Positions 8,207 through 19,100 of a stretch of DNA of 64,000 bases are shown here, piece after piece. The notes below the pieces were generated by a model. The model did no database searches and was not told the DNA's origin. It was given only the letters and a program-made list of their open reading frames with translations. This DNA comes from Haladaptatus pallidirubidus (lineage in GTDB: Archaea > Halobacteriota > Halobacteria > Halobacteriales > Haladaptataceae): assembly GCF_020700235.1 (NCBI RefSeq), contig NZ_CP085302.1:496001-560000 (forward strand). Direction: 5' to 3'. How positions within the stretch are numbered: position 1 is the stretch's first letter; every line of letters starts with the position of its first letter. Position numbers and translations under genes: made by a program.

Positions 8207-11002
8207 CTACGATCCACCTGTTGACGCGCTCTCGTAGAACGATTCGAGTAATTTTCGCTGACCAGTACGGATATGCTCGTGGAACGTCGCCCCTGAGATA
8301 TCGAGGGAGGCGGCGATCTCGTCGCCCTTTTTATCGCGTGGCCATTCGAAGAAGCCTGAGAGGTAGGCGGTCTTGAGTACCTCGTTCTGGCGGTCAGTGA
8401 GTGCATTATCAAGCATAGCCCGGAACTCTGCACCACGGGTGCTCGTACGCTCACGTTCACGCTGAGCGAGAAGTTCTGTGTCGGGATACCGGTCTGTGAT
8501 CGCTTCAACAATAGCTCGTACGTTGGCATCCTGAGGGAGTTCAAAAACGAGTCGACCTTCACCGTTCTCCGCGATGCCTTCGCGGATGATTCCACCCATG
8601 TCGGCAAGTGACACCGTACTCGACGATTCTTCGGAGACTAATTGGAAGACGCTCTCGTTCTCATTTTTACTTACGAGCGAAGCTTCAAGATCCCCGCGAT
8701 CGGCCGCAAGTTCGAGGACAGTTTCAGGATTGGTTCCAGTGATGGTGACAAATTCGACGAGCGAGCCATCCGATCGCTCGACGATACCGTCGAGGGTGAC
8801 CTGGCAATCTGATCGAGCAGTGAGGTCGATGGTGAAGATATCGCGATCATGCAGAGCAAACTCGAGTTCAATCACTGTGTCGGAGATCAGTGCACGCCGC
8901 CGCTCAGCTGAACTGAAGGCGTAGGCGATGGTTTCGCCGAATTCTGTCAGGACTTCGCGCTCAGTCTCGTCGAACCCGTTTGGACGCGGCGAGTAGACAC
9001 AAAGTACGCCGTAGGGCCGTTCTTGGTAGACAAGTGGGATGGCGACCGCCGACTCGTAGCCGCGCTTGAGAGCCGCCTCGCGCCAAGATAGAGAAGCAGG
9101 GTTCTCGGCGATGGACTGGACGACCTGTATTTCACCCGTTTCGAGGGCTGTCTCAGCAGTTACATCGTCGTCGTTTCGCACCTTAGAACTGGGGCGAGAG
9201 TCAAGATAGCCATCTTCGATTCCTGCCCATTCTTGTGGGTCAACCCTTTCCTCAGCGATGTTCTGCTTGCCGATCCATGCGAATCGGTAGGCGCCCTCAC
9301 CGGCGAGATTTGCACAGACTGCCTGCTCGATCTCCTCACGGGTCGAAGCGCGCACGAGCGCCTGGTTAACGTCGCGAATGATCTCATTGATGCGATTCGT
9401 CGTTTGCAGCTGTTCGGCCTGTCGTTGAAGTGCACGCTCGCGCTGCTTTCGTTCGGTGATGTCCTGGAACACGCCAACGGTCCCACGGAACTCCTCCTCA
9501 TAGGGAAGCAGCGAAATGTGCGCCAAGTAGGTCTTAGTCTGGCCATCGGCAGACGTGATTGTCGCTTCAATGGCCCCCGTCTCTCGGTCGGTCTCTGAGG
9601 ACAGCAGATTGCGAACCAATTCGACATATTCTTCGACTTCTTTCTCGTTTACAATCCCGGCCTCGACAAGCGTGAGAAACGGCTCATCGACCAGTTTATC
9701 GGCAGTATATCCGACCATTGTCCAGGCGTTGTCGTTACCAGCGAGAATGGTTCCGTCTTCGCTCAGCACGAATACGCCGACGGGAACAGTTTCGACGATG
9801 GTCTCATAACGTTCCAACTCTTCGTTCCGTGCGTTTCGGTCGGTAACATCCCGAACAACTCCCATGGTTCCGCTGAACGTACCAATCTCGTCGAAGCGCA
9901 GCGTGAGGGCGATCTCGCATGGAAACTGCACATCAGCGGCGGTGTGCACGGTAATCTCGTATGTCGCAATCGTGCGTTTGTCGCTGTGTAACAGCTCCCT
10001 GACCACTGCCCGGCCGTTTTCGATGTCCGCCTCCTCAGTGAGCAGCGAAATGTGCTCACCGAGGAGTTCTTCCCGCGAATAGCCCGTCATCGAGACGAAC
10101 GCGTCGTTGACCATCTCGAAACGTTCGTCTGCGTCAAGTGCATATACACCGTCGCCCATCGCTTCGACGATCTGCTTATGACGATTGGGTACTTCTTCCC
10201 GGTGATTTCTATCGGTGACGTCGCGGGCGATACCACAAATGCCGATGGCATTACCGTTGTCTTCGAGCAGTTTGAACGCGAACCCGAATGGACAGTACTC
10301 GCCCGATTTCGTGACGAGGTCGGCGTCCTCCTTCGCCTGCCCCTCCGAGATGGTTCGCCCAATCGCTGCTGCGACAGATTCGGTATCTTTCTCGGCCACG
10401 AATTCGAGCGGGGTCATATTCGCGATCTCTTCGTCGGTGTAACCCGATATCTCAGTGAGGTTCCCATTCCAGTGGACGATCTCGCCAGTAAGGTCGAACA
10501 CAAAAGAGACGTCATCGAGGGCATCAAGGGCGCCGCGAACGAACACAGTTTTGTTCTCGGCTGTTCGTTCGGCATGCCGGCGTTGGAGTTCTCTGCGAAG
10601 TACGGCGGCGACGTGGGAAGCTTGTGCTGTTGTCTGACCTTCGTCACGACGAATGCAGTGGTCGGCTCCCGCTTGCAGCGCCGCCGCAGCACTCGTCTCG
10701 TTCTCGTGGAAGAACACAATCGTCAAGTCTGGATACGCCGCCCGAATCGCTTCAAGCGAGGATAGTCCGCCCGAGTCAGTGGCGTGGTGATCAACGATGA
10801 CGCAATCGACTTGGTCGTTGAGGTAGGTTAGCGCGTCTACCGTGTCAGAGACAGTGGTTGTTAGAATGTCGTGCTCACGTTCGAGCACCTGTGTCAAGTT
10901 GTTGAACGCAGTTGCCGTATCGGCGATGATGAGTGCTTGAATTGTCTCCGTGGCTTCCAAGAACGATTCTCTCAGCGGTTTGTCCGTAGGTTTGACTGTC
11001 AT
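8207..11002 (-). CDS. Bat-like sensor/regulator: REC-PAS-PAS-PAS-GAF-HTH
   Basis: A soluble 931-residue multidomain regulator. In order: a receiver-like domain (about 10-125, with VDHHATDSGG as probable phosphoacceptor region), three PAS domains (about 150-265, 275-395, 400-525), a GAF domain (about 535-690), and a bacterio-opsin-activator region ending in a C-terminal HTH (about 870-925, LTDRQNEVLKTAYLSGFFEW). Such proteins sense redox, light or ligands and control transcription directly, with no kinase domain. It is divergent from the secreted protease cluster, whose two promoters share a palindrome, so control of that cluster is a reasonable inference. An alternative ATG lies at 11029. Confidence 0.85.
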   Translation of the reverse strand: MTVKPTDKPLRESFLEATETIQALIIADTATAFNNLTQVLEREHDILTTTVSDTVDALTYLNDQVDCVIVDHHATDSGGLSSLEAIRAAYPDLTIVFFHENETSAAAALQAGADHCIRRDEGQTTAQASHVAAVLRRELQRRHAERTAENKTVFVRGALDALDDVSFVFDLTGEIVHWNGNLTEISGYTDEEIANMTPLEFVAEKDTESVAAAIGRTISEGQAKEDADLVTKSGEYCPFGFAFKLLEDNGNAIGICGIARDVTDRNHREEVPNRHKQIVEAMGDGVYALDADERFEMVNDAFVSMTGYSREELLGEHISLLTEEADIENGRAVVRELLHSDKRTIATYEITVHTAADVQFPCEIALTLRFDEIGTFSGTMGVVRDVTDRNARNEELERYETIVETVPVGVFVLSEDGTILAGNDNAWTMVGYTADKLVDEPFLTLVEAGIVNEKEVEEYVELVRNLLSSETDRETGAIEATITSADGQTKTYLAHISLLPYEEEFRGTVGVFQDITERKQRERALQRQAEQLQTTNRINEIIRDVNQALVRASTREEIEQAVCANLAGEGAYRFAWIGKQNIAEERVDPQEWAGIEDGYLDSRPSSKVRNDDDVTAETALETGEIQVVQSIAENPASLSWREAALKRGYESAVAIPLVYQERPYGVLCVYSPRPNGFDETEREVLTEFGETIAYAFSSAERRRALISDTVIELEFALHDRDIFTIDLTARSDCQVTLDGIVERSDGSLVEFVTITGTNPETVLELAADRGDLEASLVSKNENESVFQLVSEESSSTVSLADMGGIIREGIAENGEGRLVFELPQDANVRAIVEAITDRYPDTELLAQRERERTSTRGAEFRAMLDNALTDRQNEVLKTAYLSGFFEWPRDKKGDEIAASLDISGATFHEHIRTGQRKLLESFYESASTGGS

Positions 11003-11160
11003 ATCACTCCACCGCCGCCGCTGAGGCATATACGAGCACAGTGAGAAGTTGTACCCGTCTTATCTTGCGTTTCCCGCAGTGGTCGAGTGACCGACCTTCT
11101 TGCCGTCGATCGAGCCCCGTATGTTCCAAGTATCATTGTGAGACAGTAACTCCCAAAGAG

Positions 11161-11174
11161 CCTAATCAGTTAGG
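11161..11174 (+). promoter_or_regulatory. Shared palindrome upstream of the first subtilase
   Basis: CCTAATCAGTTAGG is an inverted repeat (CCTAA/TTAGG), followed 8-15 bp later by a T-rich TATA-like stretch. A nearly identical palindrome stands in the same relation to the TATA-like box of the M14 peptidase gene (16068-16083). The implied transcription start would leave a leader of about 140 nt before the ATG at 11353. Confidence 0.5.
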
Positions 11175-11352
11175 ATTTTTGTTTTTATTTTTGATATCTG
11201 TACACCGAAATACATTAAGTAATACCGACGGTTGTCCCGTCGATAAATCGTCAAAGAGAGTCTCGAATATGGTGGCGTTTGCGTTGCTCAATCATCGTTT
11301 CCCTGTCCAATTAGGCCCCTTGTTTTTTGCTACGACTTTCTTGAGTATTGTC

Positions 11353-13659
11353 ATGGTGCAGGAACGAAAGAATGATGTGAACCATCTAACAGACGCCAAC
11401 ACTCAGCGGGAGACTGGCGAAGAAAAGCAGTTCGATTCTGTCGACGACCAAGAGACATGGGAACTCGGTATCACTCGGCGAAGCCTGTTGAAGACAACCG
11501 GCGCGGTCAGTGTGGCCGGCTTACTCAGTGCGGTTGCACCTGCGACGGCAGCCGAGACCCTGACGGTTGATAATGCGCTCGATACGTCAGGCGGCCTTCA
11601 ACAAACCCTGGTGGTGTTCGAGTCTAATGCTGCTGTGGACCACCTTCGCCACCTCAATCTTTCGGAAGGCTATTATAAGTTCTCAGTGCTGCCGATTGGC
11701 TACGCGCTCTTGACGGGCGATCAAATCGAAACGGTCGCTGAGTGGAGCGACGTTCGATATGTCGAAGCCAACCACAGCGTCGAACTGCTCAATGACGACG
11801 CCCGCGACGTGACGGGCGTCGAGACCGTCCAAAACGACCAGCACTACACCGGCGAGTCAGTCCACGTCGTCGTTATCGACTCCGGTGTGGACGGCGACCA
11901 CCCGGATCTAAAAGAGAACCTAAAGGGACACTACCGGTTCGTCGACCCGCTCGACGCTGAGTCGATGTGGGTGGACGCTGGATCGGCCGACACCGCTAGC
12001 GGCGGGCACGGCACCCACGTCACGGGATCCATCGCGGGCAATGGGAGCGCCAGCGATGGGCGATACAAGGGAATGGCTCCCGACGCCGATGTCTCCGTCT
12101 ACTCGACGGACGCCGCTGCTGCGCTGTTGAACGTCGTCGGTGCGTACGACGACATGCTCGACAAGCAGCACGCTGGGAAACACGACGTGCAGCTGGTCAA
12201 CAATTCCTTTGGTGCGAACATCGGCGGCGACTACAACCCGAACGGGGCGCTGGAGACGGCAACGTGGAGGGCGGCCGAACTCGGCATCCTGCCGGTTTTC
12301 GCCGCCGGGAATAGCGGTCCTGACACGAACACCTTCTCAAACTACGCCGCCGGGCCCCACCTTCTCGCTGCGGCCGCGACCGATGACGACATGAACGTGA
12401 CCAACTTTTCCTCACGAGGGCGCTCGCCCGACTACTCGGACGGCGGCGAAGGTGCACATTGGGATCGCGCGACGGCTTACCAGAACCTTGTGGGATTCTA
12501 CACGAGCGACTACAGCAACCAGCCGAAAGTCGGAACCATCACCCGCGAAGGCACCGTCGGGCCGGGTTCGTCCGACGCGGGCGTCGGTGAGAGCGCCTAT
12601 GAGGAGTGGACGGTTCCGTCTGACGCAGGCTACGTTGATGGAACCGTTTCGTGGACACCGCAGGGGGAGGACATCGATGTTTATCTCCACGAAGGGGCGA
12701 AAGACGGTCCGGTCGTCGCTAGTGGTGCGAGCCTACAGAATCCCGAGAAGTTATCTGGACAGGTCGACGGCGGGACGGTGTACTTCCTCGAAGTTAGGCC
12801 GTACGCAAACGTCACTGCGACGTACACGGCAGAGTTAACCGCCCGGAAGGAGCTCGCCAACCAGCCGAGTGGACCGTACGGCATTTACCGGCCATCCGCG
12901 GGGACGCCCGGCGACTACGTGATGAGCACGCTGTCGGAGAACGATGCCTACCAGACGTACCCGACCATCACCGAACACCCCGAGAAACAGGGAACCGAGG
13001 TGTGGTATGGTCGCCTCTCGGGCACCTCAATGGCCAGTCCCGTGCTTTGTGGCATTTCGACACTTGTCTACGACGCCTACTACCAGAACCATGGTGAATT
13101 TCCCGACCCGATCGATGTGGTGAAACTTGTGGAGGCGACCGCGAACGACGCGCGAACAAGCCACAACGCGTGGAACATCGGGTCGGGATTTGCCGACGCG
13201 ACAACTGCCGTCAAGCGTGCCGAATCCGGCGACCTCGCAACGTTCGACGAGACGAGCCTCGCGGTGGACGGCGAAGTGACCGAACCCGTTTTCCACGCGC
13301 AGGGCACCCGTGCCGACGACGGGTCGACGTTCACAGCGGGCCAAACAAATCAGGTCGACATAACGCTGGATGAGGCGACCGAGATCGCAACGGTCCGCGA
13401 TGAGATCCCATGGGACTGGCAAGTCGTCGGCGGCGACGACCACGTGGTATACACGGATGACGGCCATCGCTACGTCGAGTTCACAATGGACGCGAATGAG
13501 GGCGATACGCTCTCGTACTTCATCGAAGCACCGAGCGGCGCGGGCGCGACCGGCCAGTACGAATTCGGCTCGGTAGAGGCTGCGCCCGCTGACGGTGCAG
13601 GGGCATTCATCACCATCACCGGGACGGAAACGAACACCGTAGTCGGAGAGAGCAGCTAA
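11353..13659 (+). CDS. Tat-exported subtilisin-like serine protease 1 (S8)
   Basis: A 768-residue subtilase. A long acidic N-terminus precedes the Tat signal (TRRSLLKTTG, about residue 42), an I9-like propeptide and the catalytic domain. The catalytic residues are D176 (VIDSGVDGDHPD), H219 (GHGTHVTG), oxyanion N320 (AAGNSG) and S559 (GTSMASP). A beta-rich segment of PPC type (about 415-500) is inserted between N320 and S559. The last 120 residues (from about 640, with TRADDGSTF and GQTNQVD) form a domain shared with the next two peptidases. It is secreted, probably digesting extracellular protein. The next protease starts 16 bp downstream. ATG at 11353 is chosen because it precedes a hydrophilic Tat-type N-region; ATG at 11272 is an alternative. 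Confidence 0.85.
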   Translation: MVQERKNDVNHLTDANTQRETGEEKQFDSVDDQETWELGITRRSLLKTTGAVSVAGLLSAVAPATAAETLTVDNALDTSGGLQQTLVVFESNAAVDHLRHLNLSEGYYKFSVLPIGYALLTGDQIETVAEWSDVRYVEANHSVELLNDDARDVTGVETVQNDQHYTGESVHVVVIDSGVDGDHPDLKENLKGHYRFVDPLDAESMWVDAGSADTASGGHGTHVTGSIAGNGSASDGRYKGMAPDADVSVYSTDAAAALLNVVGAYDDMLDKQHAGKHDVQLVNNSFGANIGGDYNPNGALETATWRAAELGILPVFAAGNSGPDTNTFSNYAAGPHLLAAAATDDDMNVTNFSSRGRSPDYSDGGEGAHWDRATAYQNLVGFYTSDYSNQPKVGTITREGTVGPGSSDAGVGESAYEEWTVPSDAGYVDGTVSWTPQGEDIDVYLHEGAKDGPVVASGASLQNPEKLSGQVDGGTVYFLEVRPYANVTATYTAELTARKELANQPSGPYGIYRPSAGTPGDYVMSTLSENDAYQTYPTITEHPEKQGTEVWYGRLSGTSMASPVLCGISTLVYDAYYQNHGEFPDPIDVVKLVEATANDARTSHNAWNIGSGFADATTAVKRAESGDLATFDETSLAVDGEVTEPVFHAQGTRADDGSTFTAGQTNQVDITLDEATEIATVRDEIPWDWQVVGGDDHVVYTDDGHRYVEFTMDANEGDTLSYFIEAPSGAGATGQYEFGSVEAAPADGAGAFITITGTETNTVVGESS

Positions 13660-13675
13660 TCCAACGGAAGCTACC

Positions 13676-15898
13676 ATGACTGCACATACACACACGACGC
13701 GGCGTACGGTGCTGAAGATGGCCGGCGCGGCAGGACTGCTCGGTGCGGCGAGTGCTGGGAGGACAGCGGCGGACACGTCCGTCGTCGATGACCGCATCGA
13801 CACCTCGGCAGCGGAACCACACGAGGTCGTGGTCGTGTTCGACTCTCAGGAGTCGATGAAACGGCTGACCGATCTCGACCTGCCGAACAGCAAACATGAG
13901 TACGCAGTCCTGCCGATGACCTACACTGTGCTCTCCGGAGATCAGGTCCGCACCGTCGCGGGCTGGGACGGCGTTCGGCGAGTCCAGAAGGCGGTCGAAC
14001 TGGAGTTCTTCAACGACGATTCCCGGGCGGTGACGGGCGCGGATGTCGTCCAGAACGAAATGGGGTACGATGGATCCAGCGTAGACGCGGTCATCATTGA
14101 CTCCGGGTTCTCCGGTCCACATCCAGACTTTGATGGCCGACTGGAGTCAAACTGGCAGTGGGTCGATAACCCGCTCGGCGAGCGCGACGCCGACTGGGTG
14201 AACCTCGGATCTGAGGGTGACACCGACGACCTCGGCCACGGCACTCACTGCGCAGGTATCGTCGCGGGCGACGGATCCGCAAGCGATGGCCAGTACAAAG
14301 GGATGGCCCCCGGCGCACGAATCTCGGTCTACTCGACGAATCAAGCTGTCTATCTGCCGTACGCCATCGGTGCGTGGGACCATATGCTCGCCCGTGCGGA
14401 CGACCCAAATGTCGACTTCGACCCAGACGTGGTGTCGAACTCCTACGGCGTCGCCCGAGACGTCCGTTACAACCCGAACGACCCTCTGAACGTCGCGACG
14501 TGGGAAGCGTTCATTCGGGGCATCATCCCCGTCTTCGCGGCGGGCAACGAGGGGCCGGAAGCCGACACCCTCTCGCGGTTCGCTAAGGCTCCCCACGTCC
14601 TTTGCATTGGCGCGACCCGCGACGACAAACACGTGACGAACTTCTCCTCACGCGGGCGCACCCCCGACGAGAATCGAGAGACGAACTACGATCGTAAGAA
14701 AGCGCTCGGCAACCTCGGCCGATTCCATGCTGCAATGACGAACGGACAGTATGTCGTGGACATGGGGATGTGGGCGGGCACGGTCGGGCCGGCAGCGGAC
14801 AACTCGACCACTGGAACTGACGCTTCAACGGAGAGTGAATTCCACGAGTGGCGCGCGCCGCCGAACGCTGATACCCTGGAGATGATGCTCGATTTCTCGC
14901 CAGACGGCCAGCAGGTTCGGGTGTCGATTCGCCGTGGAAGCAAGGACGGCACCGTCGTCGCCCAAATGGGCGAGGAACCGGTTCACCAGCACCGCACGCT
15001 CACGACGGACGTCGATGGCGGGACGACCTACTGGGTCGAGGTTGAGCCGATGGTGTCGGTGGCCGTGGACTACACGCTCGATTACGAGTCCCACGAGAAG
15101 ATTCGTGGCGAACCCGAAAAACAGCGGCCAGTCGGCGTCTACCGACCCAGTATAGGCACACCAGGCAACCACATCATGAGCGCGCTTGGACCGACCGACC
15201 CGCTTGACGCCTACGCGGCTGATACCGAGATGTTTTATGGCTACATGAGCGGCACGTCGATGGCGTGTCCGGCGGCAGCGGGCATCTGTGCACTCGTCAT
15301 AGACGCCGCGCGGCAGAACGGCCACAATCCGTATCCCATCGAAATCATCAATACCGTCGAGGCGACCGCTCGGGATATCCACAAAGCGTACACTCCATGG
15401 AACGTCGGCGCGGGGTTCGCCGACGCAGCAGCGGCCGTCCGGCGGGCGGAGATAGGCGACTTCGCCCGCTTCGGTGAGGTATCGCTGGCCGACCCAGATA
15501 CGCCGACATCACTTGCGGTGAGCGGGCGACGTTCAGACGATGGGTCGGCGTTCACGGGCGGGCAGACGAACCAGGTAGACGTGACCATCGCCTCGGTATC
15601 CCACACTGCGGAAGTCCGGGACACGATCCCCATCGAGTGGACCGTCAAAACCGAGTACGGCGACGTGAAACGCGTCGAGCAGGTGGATGACGTCCAACAT
15701 GTCTACCTCGGTACTGTCGTGCCGAGTGACGGCGAGACGATGCGTACCTATTTTGCCGAAGCGCCGAACGACCCCGCGAAGACGGATGAGTACACGTTCG
15801 GCTCGGCAGCAGCAAACGCGGCGAAGACCGACGATGACTGGGTCGCCTTTGGCGGGACGGAGACGAACGCCGTTATCGGCGAGGATACAAATACCTAA
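13676..15898 (+). CDS. Tat-exported subtilisin-like serine protease 2 (S8)
   Basis: A 740-residue paralogue of the preceding protease, cotranscribed with it (16-bp gap). The Tat signal is at the N-terminus (TTRRTVLKMAGAAG). The triad is D142 (IIDSGFSGPHPD), H188 (GHGTHCAG) and S528 (GTSMACP), with oxyanion N291 (AAGNEG). It has the same PPC-like insertion before the active serine (about 385-465) and the same C-terminal domain (SGRRSDDGSAF, GQTNQVD, ETNAVIG). Sequence divergence between the two is substantial, so the duplication is old. It probably acts outside the cell alongside protease 1. Confidence 0.85.
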   Translation: MTAHTHTTRRTVLKMAGAAGLLGAASAGRTAADTSVVDDRIDTSAAEPHEVVVVFDSQESMKRLTDLDLPNSKHEYAVLPMTYTVLSGDQVRTVAGWDGVRRVQKAVELEFFNDDSRAVTGADVVQNEMGYDGSSVDAVIIDSGFSGPHPDFDGRLESNWQWVDNPLGERDADWVNLGSEGDTDDLGHGTHCAGIVAGDGSASDGQYKGMAPGARISVYSTNQAVYLPYAIGAWDHMLARADDPNVDFDPDVVSNSYGVARDVRYNPNDPLNVATWEAFIRGIIPVFAAGNEGPEADTLSRFAKAPHVLCIGATRDDKHVTNFSSRGRTPDENRETNYDRKKALGNLGRFHAAMTNGQYVVDMGMWAGTVGPAADNSTTGTDASTESEFHEWRAPPNADTLEMMLDFSPDGQQVRVSIRRGSKDGTVVAQMGEEPVHQHRTLTTDVDGGTTYWVEVEPMVSVAVDYTLDYESHEKIRGEPEKQRPVGVYRPSIGTPGNHIMSALGPTDPLDAYAADTEMFYGYMSGTSMACPAAAGICALVIDAARQNGHNPYPIEIINTVEATARDIHKAYTPWNVGAGFADAAAAVRRAEIGDFARFGEVSLADPDTPTSLAVSGRRSDDGSAFTGGQTNQVDVTIASVSHTAEVRDTIPIEWTVKTEYGDVKRVEQVDDVQHVYLGTVVPSDGETMRTYFAEAPNDPAKTDEYTFGSAAANAAKTDDDWVAFGGTETNAVIGEDTNT

Positions 15899-16067
15899 GC
15901 AGATTGGACGATCCTCATTGTTTCGATTCTTGATTTTGTGGTATCGGAGTCGTTGTTTCGAGCAAGAGCGACGCAATCGAATGCGCGAACATTACGGTAG
16001 TACACGGTGATCCGCCCGATCGGCAGACTGCCGTTGTAACTGGTGGAAGAACGGACGGTTCAGCTGA

Positions 16068-16083
16068 TCCTAATTGATTAGGA
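16068..16083 (+). promoter_or_regulatory. Shared palindrome upstream of the M14 peptidase
   Basis: TCCTAATTGATTAGGA is a perfect 7+2+7 inverted repeat. A TATA-like CTTTTTATC follows at about 16090, giving an almost leaderless start at 16119. It matches the palindrome at 11161-11174 in sequence and in placement relative to the promoter. Confidence 0.55.
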
Positions 16084-16118
16084 CCATTGCTTTTTATCAA
16101 TCATTCATAGCCATTGGT

Positions 16119-19100
16119 ATGAACAGGAGTAACATGACTGACGAAGCGACCAAAACAGGCGCTGATGACCGATTCTGCGACAGTTCAATTGATCGTCGAA
16201 CTTTCATGCGTCTGGCGGCAGCCACGACTGGGGCTGCTCTCGCGTTCCCCGGCAACGTGAGCGCCGACGTTTCGGCAGTGGAGATGACGACTGAGTATGA
16301 GTACGTCCTCAATCACACGCTTGCAGACTACGCTGCGCCGACGCTTGTGGAATTTTCGAGCGCCGCGGGGCTCGACGCCATCTCGTCGATCGCTCCCAAC
16401 GCGAAAACGACGACCACGCCGAAGCCCGCTGCCTACGCACAGTTGACGACGACACAGGCCGAGAGCGTTGCCGACCTCCCGACTGCGGAGACGCTCTCCT
16501 TCTCGCCCGGGTCGAACCCGTTCTGGCGGCTTGGCTACTATCCCCTCGGCGTGTTCCCCGAACCGATGCGCTCGGTGGACTTCATCAACTACGAGCAGAT
16601 GAAAGACGGGCTCCGCCACCTCGAACGCGAGTACCAAAGCAAGGTGAATGTCAAGGAGATCGGTCAGTCGCCGGGGCATTACAACAACGTGACCGCCCGC
16701 GACGACCCGAAGGGGATGTTCGTCGCGGAGGTAACCAACGACGCCGGCGACGAACAAAGCTTCCGCGAGAAGGAGAAAGTATTCTATTCGCTGTCGCTCC
16801 ACGGACTCGAACGAGCGGGTGCGGAAGCGGGCGCACGTATTATCGAGAATATCCTGCGTGGGGATGACAAGGCCGGCGAGATTTCCTCGCTATTGGACGA
16901 CATCGTCCTCGTCTTCGGCTTCACGAATCCTGACGGCTGGGTGGCACGCAACCCACAATATGACTCCGGTCACCAGACTGGCGGCCCCGGCGCCTCGCAC
17001 CCACGCATCCCCGCTGCGCCGTTGTACGAGCGCGGGAACGCCGAGATCTACGATACCAACCGTCAGTATCCCACCGTGGGGTACATCACTCCGGCTCACT
17101 ACCCCGGTGAACCCCGCAATCCCGCCGACCGTTCGAAAGAGCGCGTGACTGATGCGCTAGCCATCGTCGAGCACTTCCGGGGCTACGAGAACTTGAACTA
17201 CGGCGCGGATCTCCACGGCGGGCCGATCTTCAACGAGTTCGTGCTGGGACTCATCTCGCAGGATCAGTACGACACCCGCGAGATGCACGAGGTCTACGAG
17301 ATGTGCCGGGTCATCGACGACGTTCTCGAAGAGGAACTCGACGTCTGGACGACGGCGGGCGATGCGAAACAAGCAGTACTCGGCGACACCAAGACGGGAC
17401 TCCTGTTCGGTGTGCTCCCCGAGGAGGCGTTCGACTACGCAACCATCTACGACACAATCGACTACACCGTCTCGGGTGCGATGCTCGACTGGATGAGTCA
17501 CCCGGAGGATCTCGGGGGGCTTGGAATGACAACCCTCGACTTCGAGATGGCCTTCTCGCACCTCACCGGCGGCAACGTCTACAATCCTGAATTATTGGAC
17601 ATGGAGGTACGGGGCTACCGAACGGCGATGCGAACCATCACGAAGTTCGCCGTCGAGAACTCCGATACGCCCACGACAAGCGACCAATTTTCAGCGACGA
17701 CGAAGACCCGATTCGACGCCGACGCAGCTCCCCAACGCGTCGCCTATGTCACGACTGGTGCGGTCGGTACAAGCGAGGATGCTCTCCGCCGCCACTCTGG
17801 CGCGCTCGACTTCGGTGACACGAATCACACCCAGAGCAGTACAGAGGGGGCGGTCACCGGACTGAGCACCACAACCGTCTCGAAGACCGTCTCGGCGTCG
17901 AGCCTCCATAGCTTGGACGTCCACACGCATTCACAGCAGGGCATATTCGACCTCCAATTGTTCTCACCGTCAGGAGAGGTCATTCGCTCGCATGATGCCG
18001 TCACCGACGAGCGCGCTGGCGGGAAGTGCTGTGGCCATCCCATGTGGGTCATTTCGGATCCCGAACCGGGAGAGTGGACGGTCGAGATTTCGAATGTCCA
18101 GCAGGATACGCAGGGGTACGAGGTACGCTTTGGCACCCTCGCCGCTTCCGGAACGAACCCCGATCCTGACCCCGCAGTCGGATACGAGCAGTACGACTAC
18201 GACGTGACGCCGCTGCGGTTCTTCGAGGACTACGCTGACTCCATCGCTGACGATGGCGTGATGGAACCCCTGACTGTCGAGAACGTGGCGAATGGTGCAC
18301 TTGCCGACTATGACCACGCCGTCATCTGCCATGACTATGGCGCGAACGCCGATGCCGACTACATCGGTGGGTCGGTTCCAGGCTACACCGTTGCCGACCA
18401 CCCCACCGCTGGCTACGACGTGCCGGGGTACGTTGCAGCGCTCAATGCGTTCGTGAACGACGGGGGCAACCTCGTCTTGACCGATATGGGCGTGAACCTC
18501 CTCGCGTCGATGGACAACGACCTCGTCGGCGCGGATCGGTTCGCGGCGGGCGACTTCACGGTCGACACCTACAACGTGGCCCGGTACACCGAGAAGAACG
18601 GCGACCACCCGCTGTTGACCGACGTGCGACCGATCCAGGAGCAACTCTGGAAGGTCGCCCCCCTCGGCTACGCGGTAACCGGAGAGGCACCGATGCGACT
18701 GCTCGACGAGGGGGCGTTCACCGGCGCGAGCGCCGAACCGGGCGACGACCTCGGCGACGGCATTCCCTCGGTTGCGGCCTGCACAGACGGCTTCGTCGCC
18801 ACCGGGTCGCTCACCCGGACGGCCGACGATGGCACCGGCGTCCACGTCGTCTCCTCGCTGGTGCCGCCAGCCACCCAACAGAACCTGCACCCCTTCGGCT
18901 TGCTCGATTATACGCCGACGTTCCTCGGCTATCTCGTGCTCACCTCGACCTTCGGCTTTCAGCAGATCCGCCGGACTGCCGACAACCCTACAGGCGATAC
19001 CTACGGGGCCGGTCCAACCTTCGCCGTGGACGCGACCGCCCCCGAAGCCCCCGGCCAGACGTTTACCGCCGGTGGCACCCGCGCCGACGACGGGTCTGTG

